DNA of 64,000 nt, from assembly GCF_033115175.1 (NCBI RefSeq), contig NC_084835.1:91447948-91511947 (forward strand), written 5' to 3'. The notes under the pieces were generated by a model. The model did no database searches and was not told where the DNA came from. It saw only the letters and a list, made by a program, of their open reading frames with translations. Every line of letters starts with the position of its first letter. Within the stretch, counting starts at the first letter, position 1. Shown here piece after piece: positions 1-12,153 of this stretch. The stretch is from Lepus europaeus. Its lineage: Eukaryota > Chordata > Mammalia > Lagomorpha > Leporidae. A program made the translations under genes and the position numbers.

Positions 1-1070
1 TCCTGCACAAAGTAAAATGGGAAAGGTTTACGTCAAGAACAGCAATACTATTTACTGCATTTCTAATTCCGTCTTTACCTTCTAAGGTATCTGTCTGGCT
101 AGGCTAGAAATACCTGAGATACAGAGTTCATTACAACCTTTGTCGGTGGCCTACTCAAAAGCCATATTATTTTCGTTCTCCTCAGTAGCTTCTGCCTGCT
201 AAGAGAACTCTGATTTTGTCAAATAACACTCTCTCCCTCTAGGTCATATCCACATCAAGAAAGACTGAACCAGAAGGCAAATTCAGAATGGCCAGAATTA
301 ATCATTGTAGTAGCATTCCCCTCACAAATTCTATGCAACCTAATTCTGATCACTGAGAACTGAGAATAAATATGTAGATATTCCTTCTGGGTGAAGTTTC
401 TGAGATTTTAAAGTAGCAAAAGCACTTAGTCCTCCTTTTTTTTTTTCCCTTATGGATATAGATGCAAGGAGGGTTAAGGCGGAACTTACAATCAGAAATA
501 AGCAAGTCAGACACTAAGGGTGGCAGAGTAAAAGCTCAAAGGTATGTGAGTCCTTCAAGACAATTTTGAGATAGTGAGTTAACCAACCAGAAGCCAGCTT
601 GGAGGTCTCCTACCTTGTATTCCTTATTATTTGAGGTAACAAAGCCCTTTTATTGAGTTGTATTTTCTGTTACCCAAAGCTGAAATCATTTCAACTGATA
701 TGGACGGTAAAGAAAATTGTTGCTGAATTAAATTAGAAGTGTCAAGTGGGGCTGCATCCCACAAGAAGACACAAAGGACTGGAAGACAAATTAAATGGGA
801 TAGGGGAGTATTCATATAGGAATTTTGGATCTGCAGTGAAGCTTTTCAAAGATAGGAAGGCTTTAGCGGTTTTGAGCAAAGGAGTGATAAGATTTCATCT
901 TGCTATTTTTACTTTAGTTTATTTTGTACCTCTAAAATTGTTTTCTCTTGCCCACTTGGAGTTAATTCTTCAAATATAATAAAGCTGTTTGCTTTCGTTC
1001 TTTTTTCCTTAGCCATTTGTATTCTTACTGATCTTCTGCAAGTTTTCCAATCTTATACTAATGCTATTAA
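1..1070. other. No gene or clear repeat recognised
   Basis: AT-rich, with a short T-run at 437-449. Frames at 627-815 and 746-979 have no family hallmarks, and I see no splice-bounded coding segment. Confidence 0.5.
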
Positions 1071-1082
1071 TCCAACTCTAAA

Positions 1083-1424
1083 TTTTTTTTTTTTTGAGAG
1101 GCAGAGTGGACAGTGAGAGAGAGAGACAGAGAGAAAGGTCTTCCTTTTGCCGTTGGTTCACCCTCCAATGGCCGCCGCGGCCAGCGCGCAGCGACCAGCG
1201 CACCACGCTGATCCGATGGCAGGAGCCAGGTGCTTATCCTGGTCTCCCATGGGGTGCAGGGCCCAAGCACTTGGGCCATCCTCCACTGTACTCCCTGGCC
1301 ACAGCAGAGAGCTGGCCCGGAAGAGGGGCAACCGGGACAGAATCCGGTGCCCTGACTGGGACTAGAACCCGGTGTGCCGGCGCCGTAAGGCGGAGGATTA
1401 GCCTAGTGAGCCGCGGCGCCGGCT
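1083..1424 (-). mobile_element. C SINE, young-looking full-length copy
   Basis: Full element in reverse orientation: T-rich tail first, then GA-rich stretch, the 'gcccaagcacttgggcc' core and a GC-rich tRNA-like head ending 'gcgccggc'. A 10-bp target-site duplication, caactctaaa, lies at 1073-1082 and 1425-1434. High CpG content in the head suggests recent insertion. Confidence 0.93.
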
Positions 1425-1664
1425 CAACTCTAAACTTTTGATCTTGATTATCTTTGTTCTTCTACTTTCCCTTGGTTTTGGTATACTTTTCAAGGCATTT
1501 ACTTTTTCCAGATACAAAACTCTTAGCTGCATGGGATGAAGGTGAGAGCTGAATATACCAAAGCGAGAATGAACGTAACTGAAAATTCCTTTTGCAAAGT
1601 AAATAACTAATCTTGAATTAATTTATCTTGTAAGTTGAATTTCTATACTTAGGATTCAATTTTA

Positions 1665-2000
1665 GGGGGTCAGTGCCATGGCATAGTGGATAAAGCCACT
1701 GCCTGTAGTGCCAGCATCCCATATGAACACAAGTTGGAATCCTAGCTGCTGCACTTCCAATCTAGCTCCCTGCTATGCTAATGCCCCTGGTAAAGCAGCA
1801 GAAGATGGCCCAAGTCCTTGGACCCCTGCACCCAGGATTAAACTCCCAGTTCTTGGCTTCAGCCTAGCTCAGCCCTGAATGCTGCAGCCATTTGGGGAGT
1901 GAACCAGCAGATGGAAGCCCTTTCTCTGCATCTGTCTATCTACCTGTGCTTCTCCCTCTCTGTAACTCTTTCAAATAAATAAATAAATCTTAACAAAAAA
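1665..2000 (+). mobile_element. C SINE
   Basis: Head 'ggggtcagtgccatggcat', core 'gcccaagtccttggacccctgcaccc' region, and (AAAT)n tail. It is flanked by imperfect duplications: ggattcaattttag at 1652-1665 and ggattgacttttag at 2001-2014. Confidence 0.92.
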
Positions 2001-2477
2001 GGATTGACTTTTAGGAAGGTCACTTACAAATTAATCAGTTGTTTCTCATTTTGAGAGGCATTTTTCTCTTTTTTATGTTGTAGAACCATTATTTTTCTAT
2101 GAAGATTGCTACTCTTATATTATGTGGAATTTGAAGCTAAGGTATAAAGCAATGTATTTAAAATTAAGATGCACTTTCCTTTTCAGTTGTGTTATATTAT
2201 AATGTATATCTTCTGAAATAATGCTGCTTAAACTTTTAAACAATATTCATCAGAGACCTTTTAGATTCCATTTATTTGGGTAATTAAAATAGGACTGTCT
2301 CTATCACAAGAGTATTGGCTTCAAACTTGATAGCTCTTCTACAACACTGGTGAAATTGCATTGGTTAATGTAAGTTTAATTATAGATTATTTAATATGCT
2401 TGCTAATGTCATAATGTCAGTGAGAATGAACTTCCTTCTTGGTAAGACTTTGATTTACTTAAAGGTCATTGACTTGA

Positions 2478-3085
2478 TTAATGTTAATTGCAGCACTATT
2501 CAGATTAGCTAAGATATGAACACAGCAAAGGTGCCCATCAACAGATAAGTGGATAAAGACAATGGAGCATAAATAGAAGTGGAATATTAGACAGCCATAA
2601 AGAAAAAATGTCATTCTGTCTTTTGAAGCAAATGCATGGAACTGGAAGAAATTGTGTTAGTTAAGTAAACCAAGAACAGAAATACAAATATCTTATGTTA
2701 TATTGTATGTGAAACTTGAAAGAAAAGTTTATCTAAATGTAGAACTGTGATTAATAGAGGCTGGAAAGGCTGAAGTAGGGATGGTATAGAGGGAGGTTGG
2801 ACAATGTATTGCAAACCACAGTGACATGGAGGAAATATATGTTCTAATGTTACACATCATAATGGAGTGACTATAGTTCACAATAATCTATTATGTATTT
2901 TATGAAGAACTAAAAGAGGATCTATAAGACTCTAAACATAAAGTGATAAAGAGAGAAATACTAATTACAATGATTTGATCAATTCACTTTTATATAAATG
3001 TACTCCATAAATATGAATAATTAGTACCTGCTCATCTAAATGTTTCATACTCTTGTGGAATGTAAATAAAAACAAAACTTTTAAA
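2478..3085 (+). mobile_element. L1 3'-end fragment, old
   Basis: Contains the mammalian L1 3' UTR phrase series: 'caaaggtgcccatcaacagataagtggataaa', the 'gccataaagaaaaaatg' block and 'atgcatggaactggaag'. A diverged remainder follows. No coding capacity remains. Confidence 0.8.
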
Positions 3086-3307
3086 AATAAGGCTTAGAAA
3101 GCAATTACCTGCCTTTCAATGGATGTAGGTGTAACTTACGTCCTCATAAAACTTCATTATTCCTATCTTAGTGTGAGATTTTACCACTCACATGTTACCA
3201 CCTTAGACCATATTTGCCCAGATATGTACCACATTATATCTGGTATGTGATAAATTATTTTTATTATATTCTTGTTTTCATTTTTTTTTCTTTTTTTTCC
3301 TTTTTTT

Positions 3308-3352
3308 GACAGGCAGAGTGGACAGTGAGAGAGAGAGACAGAGAGACAGGTC
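3308..3352 (-). mobile_element. C SINE, extremely 5'-truncated copy
   Basis: Only about 45 bases of the 3' body (the GA-rich part) remain, next to a T-run that is the reversed tail. A T-rich 'tcattttttttt' occurs on both sides and may be the target-site duplication. Confidence 0.65.
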
Positions 3353-4150
3353 TCATTTTTTTTTTTCTTATTTCAATCCATCTTGCATTTCATTGCCAAA
3401 TGCATTCCAGATCAAACTTCTGGGATGCTGCCTATTCCACTGAGTTCACATATTGCCTGTTCCAAATTCTCTTCCCTGAATACTGTTCCCAGGCACAGAA
3501 ACAGTGTTACTTTATTATAGTTCGCGGGTTTTCACTTTTCCTGAATACTGATCAGAAATTGTGGTGTCATTTTGACACAAGTTCTTATTCAATGACCTCT
3601 TTGTTAGTTCAGAATCTACTTCTTGGTAAATTTCCTCAAGGTCTTTGTGCTCTTACTCACCAGGTCACATAAGAATACGTGTTTCTGTAGTAAACCATTG
3701 CCACTCACATTTTTTGCATCATCAGTGTATAAACACTCCCATTACGTTACAGAATAATTCTCTAAGTGTCCTTGGACCAATCCAGTTCTTCCACCCTTCT
3801 CATTTGTAGATCTCCAGAATAACTTGTGAAAGTGATGTGCCAGGATGCAACATCCTAGGATAGGAAGAAAGTGGCTGGGACATTCTGCACTGTGTTCCAG
3901 TGCCTGTTGAATTAAAATGTCCTTCAAGGCTTCTCAGCATGTCCTGAATACTCAGCATATAAAATTTAGCTTGCTTTTTAGGGTCTTTCAGTTGTGGTGC
4001 AAGTGGTGCACACAAAGATGATATCTAGCCACCCTAGGATTTCCTAATCCTTGAAGGGCCAGCTCACAGGAAGTGCCTGGCTTCTATTTCTTGCTGCCTA
4101 TTGGTCCATAATAAATCTGTCTCACCAGACTCACATCAGTTGGCAACCAG
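3353..4150. other. No gene recognised
   Basis: Several overlapping short frames on both strands (such as 3325-3672) show no domain hallmarks. The first of them begins inside the SINE fragment. Confidence 0.5.
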
Positions 4151-4971
4151 TGCACAGTAAACATCTTTCTCACACATATACATCATATTCATAACCATTT
4201 CTTACTCTTACATTCAGTCGAGTTTAGTCAGACTTTAAAAGTTATATGTGCACATATTTGTGTCTGTGTATAGATTTCTATGCAATTTTATCACACATGA
4301 AGTCTTATGAAAACACAAAATTAAGGTAATCAACTGTGCCATAAGTGTAAGAATTTCTTGCACTACTCCATAGTCATACTCACCCCTGACTCCCACCATT
4401 TCTAATGCTACCTTGGCAACCACAGCCTATTCTCCACCTCTATAATTATGTGATTTCATGAAAATTACATAAATGAAATCATGCAATATGTATCCTTTTA
4501 AAATTAGCACGTTCTATGCAGCATAATTTGCTGAAAGTTCATCCAAGTTGTTGCATATATCAATAGTCTGTTCCTTCGATTGCCAAGTACTAGTCCTTGG
4601 GATGGATGCATCACAGTTTATTTAACCATTCACCCTTTGAAGGACATTTGGGTTGTTCCCAGATTTCTGTTATAATGAATGAAGTTGCTGTGAATAACAT
4701 TCATATACAAGTCTTTGTGTGAAAATAAATCTTTATTTCTCTGTGATAAATACCCAAAACTGTAATTGCAGAGCCATCTGATATGTCTATTTTTAATTCT
4801 GAAAGAAACCACTGAAGAATTTTCTAGAGTGACTGAACCATTTTACTTCCACTCAAGCCATGTATGAGTGACCACATTTCTCTATATCATTTCTGGCATT
4901 TGATATTACCATTATTTTTCAGTTTAGCTGTTCTAAAAGGTACAATAATCTCTTTGTGGTTTTAATATACA
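4150..4971 (-). mobile_element. L1 3' region, old, reversed
   Basis: Reads in the order of a reversed mammalian L1 3' UTR: 'ttaaccattcaccctttgaaggacatttgggttgttcc', 'aagttgctgtgaataacattcatatac', and later 'ttctaaaaggtac' with a 'ttgtggttttaatatacat' block. No intact frame remains. Confidence 0.78.
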
Positions 4972-5100
4972 TTTTAAAGTAATTATTTATTTGAGAGGCA
5001 AAAAGATAAGGAGATGGATATGGAGAGTCAGAGTCCCATTTGCAGTTTCACTCCTCAGATGCCCATGCTGGCCCCAAAGCCAACACTGAAATTTCTCAAA
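4972..5100 (-). mobile_element. C SINE fragment, degenerate
   Basis: A reversed tail ('taattatttatttgagaggca') is followed by a GA-rich body and 'agatgcccatgctggcc'. The head is missing. Confidence 0.6.
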
Positions 5101-5180
5101 GTTTTGGTGTTTTTATTTTTAAATCATTCTGATAATCTCTGTTTTTAATTGATATAGATTATGTACATTTAAATAATTTT

Positions 5181-5345
5181 ATTAGTATGTTGATGCTGCC
5201 ATAACAAAATACTTCAGCCTGAATGCCTTAGCAAACAGAAGTTTATTTTTTTATAGTTCTGGAGATTAGCAATATAAAATCAATGTGTCAGCAGGTTTGG
5301 TTTCTTCTGAGACACCTCTCCTTGGCTTATAGACAGCTACCTTCT
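5181..5345 (+). mobile_element. Ancient interspersed repeat fragment, family not assigned
   Basis: The order 'gctgccataacaaaatacttcag', 'aacagaagtttatttt..atagttctggaga' and 'tcagcaggtttggtttcttctgag' matches a widespread mammalian repeat whose name I cannot assign with certainty. The microsatellite interrupts it. Confidence 0.5.
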
Positions 5346-5365
5346 CCCTGTGTTTTTTTCCTTTC

Positions 5366-5396
5366 TTTTTCCTCCCTCTCTCTCTCCCTCCCTCCC

Positions 5397-5445
<49 letters not shown>

Positions 5446-5520
5446 CTTTCCTTCTTTCTTTTTCTTCCTTCCTTCTTTTTTTTCTCTATTTTTTTCTTTT
5501 CTTCTTCTTTTCTTTCTCCC
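5366..5520 (+). repeat. Pyrimidine-rich microsatellite, (TC)n core
   Basis: An almost pure T/C strand of about 150 bases with an uninterrupted (CT)n block at about 5400-5440, then TTTC/TTCC units. Long serine/phenylalanine/leucine-rich frames across it are artefacts of the repeat. Confidence 0.9.
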
Positions 5521-6198
5521 TATGCCTGCTCTAGAATCTAGATGTTTTCAACACCCAGAGTTGGATATATGAGAGACGTTAAAGACATTCAAAAGACTCA
5601 AAGACTTACCATTTTATGGTACCTGGGTTTCCTAACCAGCCTCCTCAATCCATTTGTCAGTCTCTTAAAGAATTTTCAGAATGTTTTGTATTTTGAGGGG
5701 ACAATCAGGGAATAGTGAATCTATGCTATGTTGTTATGGAACAGAAATCTTCACCAAATAGTTTGAAATCAACATATGTCTACTGAGAAATTTGGCTTTT
5801 TATTTACAATTTCTACAATTATTCATTTAGGTTGTATAGGCCAACAACAGCTGATGAGAAGTCACACTGACCGTCTTCCTGTTTCTGTTTCTTTTCTTTT
5901 AGTTAGTCTCTTTTTCAGAATAAGAATGGATTACAAAGGAAATGGTTATGGGAAATAGAAGGAGCTTAGGATTCCAAGTGTCATTCCTCAAACCTATTGC
6001 AAAAAGGAATGCTTACATCTAGTAAAGGGTTAGTTTTAGTTTCCTAGGATGAGTAACCTTCTCTTGGTGAGAACCACTGTGTTCTTTAGCCTGGATTTAT
6101 TATGTATTTTGTTTCATTCTGTATCTCAATCAGAATTCTAAAGGCATGAAATTTTTTTTCAGAAAAATTAAACTGAGTTATGCCATATTAGAAATTGG

Positions 6199-6519
6199 TG
6201 GGGGGCCACCTTAGTAGGTAAAGCCACCGCCTGCAGTGCCAGCACCCCATATGGGTGCCAGTTTGAGTCCCGGCTGCTCCACTTCCAATCCAGCTCTCTG
6301 CTAATGGCCTGGGAAAGCAGTAGAAGATGGCCCAAGTCCTTGGGGCCCTGCACCCATGTGGGAGACCTGGAAAAAGCTTCTGGCTCCTGGTTTTGGATCT
6401 GCGCAGCTCCAACAGTTATGGCCATCTGGGAAGTGATCAACAGATGGAAGAACTCTGTCTGCCTCAGCCTCTGTGAAACTCTGCCTTTCAAATAAAATAA
6501 ATAAATCTTTTTAAAAAAT
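6199..6519 (+). mobile_element. C SINE
   Basis: A complete copy from 'ggggggccaccttagtaggt' through 'gcccaagtccttggggcc' to a tail of AAATAAA units followed by an A-run. Confidence 0.9.
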
Positions 6520-6817
6520 TAGTGAACTAGAAAGAAATAGAAAGGACACACTATGAAAATTAAATTAAAATATTTATTTTAAAAGTTAAAAATATGTATT
6601 CATTATCTTCTTGCTGCTTAAATAGAAAACAGGGTTAAGGTAGAGGCTCAGAAAAACTGAGAGGATAATTAAAATGATGCAATGTCATGGTGCTCACAGG
6701 TGTGGGGTATCCTCACCCCTTTCATTTCTCTTACACATGACCTCATGTGGGCTAATGAATTGCAATCTCTAGAACAACAGGCCCCAGTTATCGGACAAAT
6801 TCATCTTGTTTCCTTTT

Positions 6818-7158
6818 TAAAACATATTTGCTTATTAATTTGAAAGGAAGAGTGACAGAGAGAGAAAGAGAGAGAGGGAAAAAAGAGAGAAAGGGATTGC
6901 TCATCTACTATTTCACTGCTCAGTTGTTCTGCAATGGCTAGAAGTTGCATAGGCCAAAATCAAGAGCTAGGAAATCCATACAGGTCCCCTACATGGGTAA
7001 TAGAGATCCAACCACTGGACCCATCTTCTAATGTCTTCCCACGTTCATTAGCCGGGAGTTGGATAAGAAGTGGAGCTGTTGGGATTTGAACTGGAGCTCT
7101 GATATAGGACGCTAGAACATAAGCAGCAGCTTAACCTACTATGTGACAATGCTGCATA
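6818..7158 (-). mobile_element. C SINE, old and diverged
   Basis: A reversed tail 'atttgcttattaatttgaaa' is followed by a GA-rich body, diverged core and 'ttaacctactatgtgacaatgctg' head. Divergence is far higher than in the copies at 1083 or 11176. Confidence 0.8.
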
Positions 7159-7729
7159 CCCATTCTGTATTCTGTTAATGAGGTTTGATTTCCTTCATCT
7201 ATTCATCTCCTTCCCTTGTCTTTACAAGCTTGATTGGTTTCTCAATTATGGTGAAGCATAACATCATACAACACAACACAGAAAAATCCTCACATCTGCA
7301 TTAGTTTCTGCCATTGTGATAATCCTTCTAGAATATGGTTTTAATGAATTGCAATGGGTGACAGAAATAACAATGTCATAATAGGCAAAGGTTGATCTTT
7401 GGAAAGTCAGCATGTTAGGAAACACTGTAAAAGAGCTCAAATTGTTTTAGGCAGTAGACATACTTTCCTATATATAGGTTAAAGCAAGCTGAAGAAATCC
7501 TTGCTGTACATAAACTGCTTGGCATATTTGGAAAAAGTCTTTGTAAAATTATCTTTTAAAAAGGAAAGGAGAGAATATGATCATTATTGTGACAATGACA
7601 CCATCCCATTTCTCCAGAGAATGACCAATTCTTTTAAATTTTTATTCAGTCCAAGTAAATTATAGGTATTAAATTACATAATTGCTAATATAATAAAATA
7701 GAATCATTGTACTTCACTCTCTTCTCCTT

Positions 7730-8360
7730 CCAATCTATTCTCTAGAGCTAGAATTACCATTTTAAAAAGGCAGATAATTGTCCCTTTATCCCACTGTGTA
7801 AATCCCTTTAACAGCCTCTTATTTCTCTCAGGATAGAGACCAAACTCATAATCCTAACCCAAATAAACCCAAATGATCTTGTTCCCAACTTTCTCCTGCT
7901 GTTTCAGCATGTCAGAGACTCTTTTTTTCTCTTTTGCTTCTCTGTAACACAGGTCCCTCAAAATCACCACACACTCACACGCCACAGTGCTGATGCCCAA
8001 CCTCATCTTGATGCCCAGTAATACCTTAACACCTTCCCCTCTTGGCCTGAATAATTGATGCTCATATTTCATATTCCAACTCGATCTTCATGTCTTCTGA
8101 GAAGTCCTTGACCTCATCCAGGTCAAATCCCACTATTATGGACAATATTTACACTCTATAATTCTCTTTTATAGCAATAACTACAGACCCAGTTTTAAAA
8201 TTACAATCTAACTCCTTTGCAATTATCTTTCTCTGTGATTATAATGCAAGCTGCAAGAGAGCAAGAATCATAGCTATTTTAATACAATTGTATATCCATA
8301 GCTTAATGCAGTATGTAACACAGATTAGTTGCACAGAGAGTGTTTTTTTAATGATGGTAC
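7730..8360 (+). mobile_element. L2 LINE 3' end
   Basis: Collinear with the L2 3' terminus: 'tcccactgtgtaaatcccttt', 'ggatagagaccaaactcataatcctaac', 'catgtcttctgagaagtccttgac', 'gcaagctgcaagagagcaagaatcat'. It decays towards 8360. Confidence 0.7.
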
Positions 8361-8576
8361 AAATGACTTGGTTCACTGTATTGATTACTGAGGGATAAAA
8401 AAATGCCAAGTAGTATGTGTTGATCACAACAGGAGTTCAAAAATACTAAGTGAGTAAGTGAATGAATGCATGAATAAATGAATGCTAAATTATCTGTGAG
8501 TAAATTAACCATGTGTGAATTTGTGGGTCATCTATCATTTTAGTTTGACTTTTAGAGACATATACATATATACATA

Positions 8577-8602
8577 TATACGTGTGTGTGTGTGTGTGTG
8601 TA
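8577..8602. repeat. (TG)n/(TA)n microsatellite
   Basis: Alternating TA/TG dinucleotides centred on an uninterrupted (GT) run of about 9 units. Confidence 0.85.
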
Positions 8603-8744
8603 TAGCTATAGAGTTTCCATTTCCTTTCACTGATAGCTGACAGGATGCAAATAATATCTATTATTAACTTATAAAAAGCCTAATAAACTCAGAACATATG
8701 CAGCAAATAAATAATACAATGTGTGCCAAAGGCCAGTCTAAACC

Positions 8745-8925
8745 GTTCAAAGAACATTTTTCTGTGTCCTGATCCCATTCCCATTTGATAGAGAAATGTC
8801 TTAGTGTTCAGAGAGGCGAGGGACTTGACTGACCCAGTGATGCGGAGTCTGTCTGAGATTCAGGCATGATGTGAACAGAAAGCTCTTAGGATCTGTATAA
8901 TTCATGCTTGTTCTCAGCGTGCCAG
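8745..8925 (-). mobile_element. MIR SINE, reversed
   Basis: The MIR core, reversed, is visible as 'gatagagaaatg', 'ttcagagaggcgagggacttgactgac' and 'gtctgagattcaggc'. Confidence 0.55.
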
Positions 8926-9934
8926 ACATCTCCAGGGAGTGGCATGCTGACAGTGCTTTTACTTCTCCCTTTCCCTCTTCTACACATAAGCATAAAGTCT
9001 AATTGCTGGTAAGTTTAGTACTTCTAACCAGTGATAAATTTAAAATCTTTAGCAAATTTCCCTTATTTGATATTTTGTCCCAGTATAATGCATTGCACTA
9101 GGAGGAATGACTTAGAAGAGAATTATTTTCAGTATTGTATTTATTTAAGCTAGAAAGGGAAGTAAAAGTCCTTATATTTTATATACTTTAAAATTTAAGG
9201 AGACACTATGAATCTCTTCCAGAAAACATATTTTCATCTTATTTATTAGCTTGTTTTATTTACACCTCTAGAGAAGGGTTAATGATGCCCAAATAGTAAG
9301 AGAGACCATCGAAAGAAATTATTGTTGGGATCATAGTGCACCAGAAATACATATTTGTTTCCTTCTTTTAAAATCATATCTACCAAAAATTGAAAACATG
9401 ATAACTGAAAGTCTTTCCAGCACAATTTTTTGGAGTTCCTAATGTCTAGCAAGCCAAAAGTTGTTACCTACCTTCTCTCGTTCTGCCTCTTCTTGAGAGA
9501 CAATAAAACATCACATGGACTGTAGCACATAGCTACTTTCACGTTGGGTTTTAGGGCCTATTAAGACTTGAAAGGGCAGTAATAAGTACTGGAAGGATAA
9601 TCAGAATGGTGAAGGGGAGGAGGTCTCACTGGCTTTGTATGCCTGGAGGCTTTTATGTCCTCTGGTCTGCAGTTTGTTTACCTATAGAAAGAGACAGGAA
9701 CTTCATAACTTATATGATTTCTTGAAGCATGATTTATTTATTTATTATTGTATTTAACTTTTTAAAATCATAATGAAATTATCATTAACACTTTGCCCCA
9801 GTTTTCTATAGGGTTGAAATGGTGATTTATTGATGCTGTTTACTTTCTATAAAAATTAATGACTCAAGCTGGTATAAACAGTATGGTCACAGACTTAATA
9901 GTTCTACTTACAATTGTTTGACATGTGATGGCAT
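8926..9934. other. No gene or clear repeat recognised
   Basis: AT-rich unique-looking sequence with no frame of note. Confidence 0.5.
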
Positions 9935-10250
9935 GAAAGTGATCTACACTCAGTAGACTGTACTTTAAATTTTATTTTTTGATATTTTCCAGGACTAGTG
10001 TATGTGGTGAGATCCTCTTTGATATCCTGTGCAGTGGTAGCAGACACAGCTTCTAGTTAGTCTGGCAGTCATGAGTAGTAACAACTGATGCTCTGTATAC
10101 TGTGCTGCTGAGCCATGATGCTGCATAAGTTAGGTGTATTAAATGCATTTCATGTGGAATATTTTCAACTTATGATGGGCATGTTGGGTTGTAACTTCAT
10201 GAGGATATAAACTCACAGTAATTCAAGGGGCATCTGTACTTTTGAAGGGG
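9935..10250 (-). mobile_element. Tigger/pogo-like DNA transposon fossil
   Basis: The stretch 'gttaggtgtattaaatgcatttc', then 'atattttcaacttatgatgggcatgttgggttgtaacttcatgagg' and the terminal 'ggggcatctgtac' matches a non-autonomous pogo-type element common in placental mammals. The exact subfamily is not assigned. Confidence 0.5.
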
Positions 10251-10268
10251 TGCAGATACAGCAAGTTC

Positions 10269-10390
10269 TAGATGAGGGGCCTTCAAAAAGCTCATGGAAA
10301 ATGCATATTATGAAAAACTAGGCATAGATTTTTACACCAAAGGTAATTTATTTTTAATTATTTTCCATGAATTTTAAGAATTTTTATTAT
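10269..10390. mobile_element. Mariner-type MITE, decayed right end
   Basis: The left arm 'ggggccttcaaaaagctcatggaaaat' and opposite arm 'attattttccatgaattt' are inverted relative to each other. They match the better preserved copy at 47464-47597. The right terminal bases are lost. Confidence 0.6.
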
Positions 10391-10420
10391 ATATCAAGTG
10401 AGGAATTAGAGGCAGAGTAA

Positions 10421-10809
10421 TGCAGGATGTACAGGATGGACTGGGCCCGAGGAAAGGTAAGTGCGCTGCTCGCCCATTCCCCAGCCTCCCTTGTTCCCAT
10501 AGACAGTCAGGTGCAGCAGGGAGTCAAGTCAACAAGAACCCATTTATTTTGCGTATAACAACGCCTTTTAAAGCACAAAACTGCAGAGTCATTGGGGCAG
10601 GGCATAAGGACCAATCAATCACTTAAAAGATCATTTTACAGGACAATTTTAAAAGGACTAGCCATATGTCTATACCCTATTTATCAGTTGTTGCCACTTC
10701 TGATGTTGCGTAGCCAATTAGTTTTAGTGGTAAACAACTTTGGATTCTGCCCACCTTACTTCCTTTGGGCACCATCTTTGAATTACCTTCTGTATCTACT
10801 TTCCCAGCA
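10421..10809 (-). mobile_element. Solo LTR, ERVK (class II)-like, 389 bp
   Basis: The block starts TG and ends CA on both strands and is flanked by a perfect 6-bp duplication, gagtaa, at 10415-10420 and 10810-10815. Six bases is the usual class II duplication. On the minus strand a TTTAAAAG TATA-like box (about 10566-10573) precedes an AATAAA signal (10543-10548), so minus is the sense strand. No internal viral sequence is present, so this is a solo LTR left by recombination. The assignment to class II rests on duplication length and layout only. Confidence 0.75.
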
Positions 10810-10815
10810 GAGTAA

Positions 10816-11162
10816 GACATGGCTTAAAGATGAATGAAGCAAGATATAGTATATTCATGTGAGTTTGCCTTGATTGTCTTACTTCTTAGCTTATTTTAGT
10901 GGTCAGCATTCCTTTATTCCCCTAAATAATTGTGTCATCCAGTATCCTCTGGTTACTTTGTTCTATCCTATATGCCCCGTGTCCTTAGGTACAGAAATGC
11001 ACTCAGATCTATTTCCCCCCAAATCATGCATATTCTAGGGCCCATTTTCATTATGAAAATTCACTTGTTCTGTGTTCTTTTCCCTTTATTTGGCTTTTAG
11101 AAGTAGCAACTATACCACATGAAAGATAGATTTGTGTTGATGATATTTAAATGAGATGGCTT
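10816..11162. other. No gene recognised
   Basis: AT-rich sequence between the solo LTR and the next SINE; no repeat or splice-bounded frame identified. Confidence 0.45.
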
Positions 11163-11175
11163 AACTTTCTACTTT

Positions 11176-11524
11176 TTTTTTTTTTTTTTTTTGGACAGGC
11201 AGAGAGGACAGTGAGAGAGAGAGACAGAGAAAAAGGTCTTCCTTTTTCTGTTGGTTCATCCCCCAAGTGGCCGCTATGGCCTGGTGTGTTGCGGCCCGCG
11301 CTGTGCCAATCCGAAGCCAGGAGCCAGGTGCTTCTTCCTGGTCTCTCATGCGGCTGCAGGGGCCCAAGCACTTGGGCCATCCTCCACTGCACTCCCAGGC
11401 CTCAGCAAAGAGCTGGACTGGAAGAGGAGCAACTGAGACAGAATCCAGCGCCCCTACAGGGACTAGAACCCAGTGTGCCGGTGCTGCAGGCGGAGGATTA
11501 GTCTAGTGAGCCACGGAGCTGGCC
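11176..11524 (-). mobile_element. C SINE, full length
   Basis: T-run tail, GA body, core and head ending 'gagccacggagctggcc'. The target-site duplication aactttctacttt lies at 11163-11175 and 11525-11537. Confidence 0.93.
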
Positions 11525-11860
11525 AACTTTCTACTTTCTTACATTTATATTTTAATATTGGACGGGTTGTCTTAAAGAATGCATTTTTGTCATCTAACTC
11601 CACGTAGAACTCCAATGAGGACAGTTCTGCCAGTAGAAGGGCTTAACCACAAGCTGAATGTAGAGAGGATTTAGGCCACATTGGTTTTAGGGCCCTTTCC
11701 TCAACCATGTTTTGAGCCAGTGCAAAAGAGCTCACTTTGTATAAAGGTCGTCACAAGGCTTAGTTTAGATGTTGTACGTTTATAGAAATCAACACATTTT
11801 GAAATATTCCTAAGTGTATTTTCATATCCTGAAATTTTTCTTGATCTTTTCAATTTAATC

Positions 11861-12153
11861 TTTTTTTATTTGACAGGTAGAGTTATAGACAGTGAGAGAG
11901 AGACAGAGAGAAAGGTCTTCCTTCCGTTAGTTGACTCCCCTAATGGCCACTATGGCCGGCGCTGTGCGATCCAAAGCCAGGAGCCAGGTGCCTCCTCCTG
12001 GTCTCCCATGCGGGTGCAGGGACCCAGGCACTTGGGCCATCCTCCACTGCCCTCCCGGCCACAGCAGAGAGCTGGACTAGAAGAGGAGCAACCGGGACTA
12101 GTACCTGGCACCCCAACTGGGACTAGAACGTGGGGTGAGCCACTGCACTGGCC
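11861..12153 (-). mobile_element. C SINE
   Basis: Reversed tail, 'gacagtgagagagagac' body, 'gcacttgggccatcctccactg' core and head ending 'cactgcactggcc'. A part near the head is deleted compared with the 11176 copy. Confidence 0.9.

Noticed and set aside
1094..1441. 115-codon GC-rich frame and similar ones at 11151, 39714, 60217, 62440 and 63175
   Set aside because: All lie within C SINEs; the same peptide phrases recur at each copy.
5283..5541. Serine/leucine/phenylalanine-rich frames of 63-83 codons
   Set aside because: Artefacts of the pyrimidine microsatellite, which is open in several frames.
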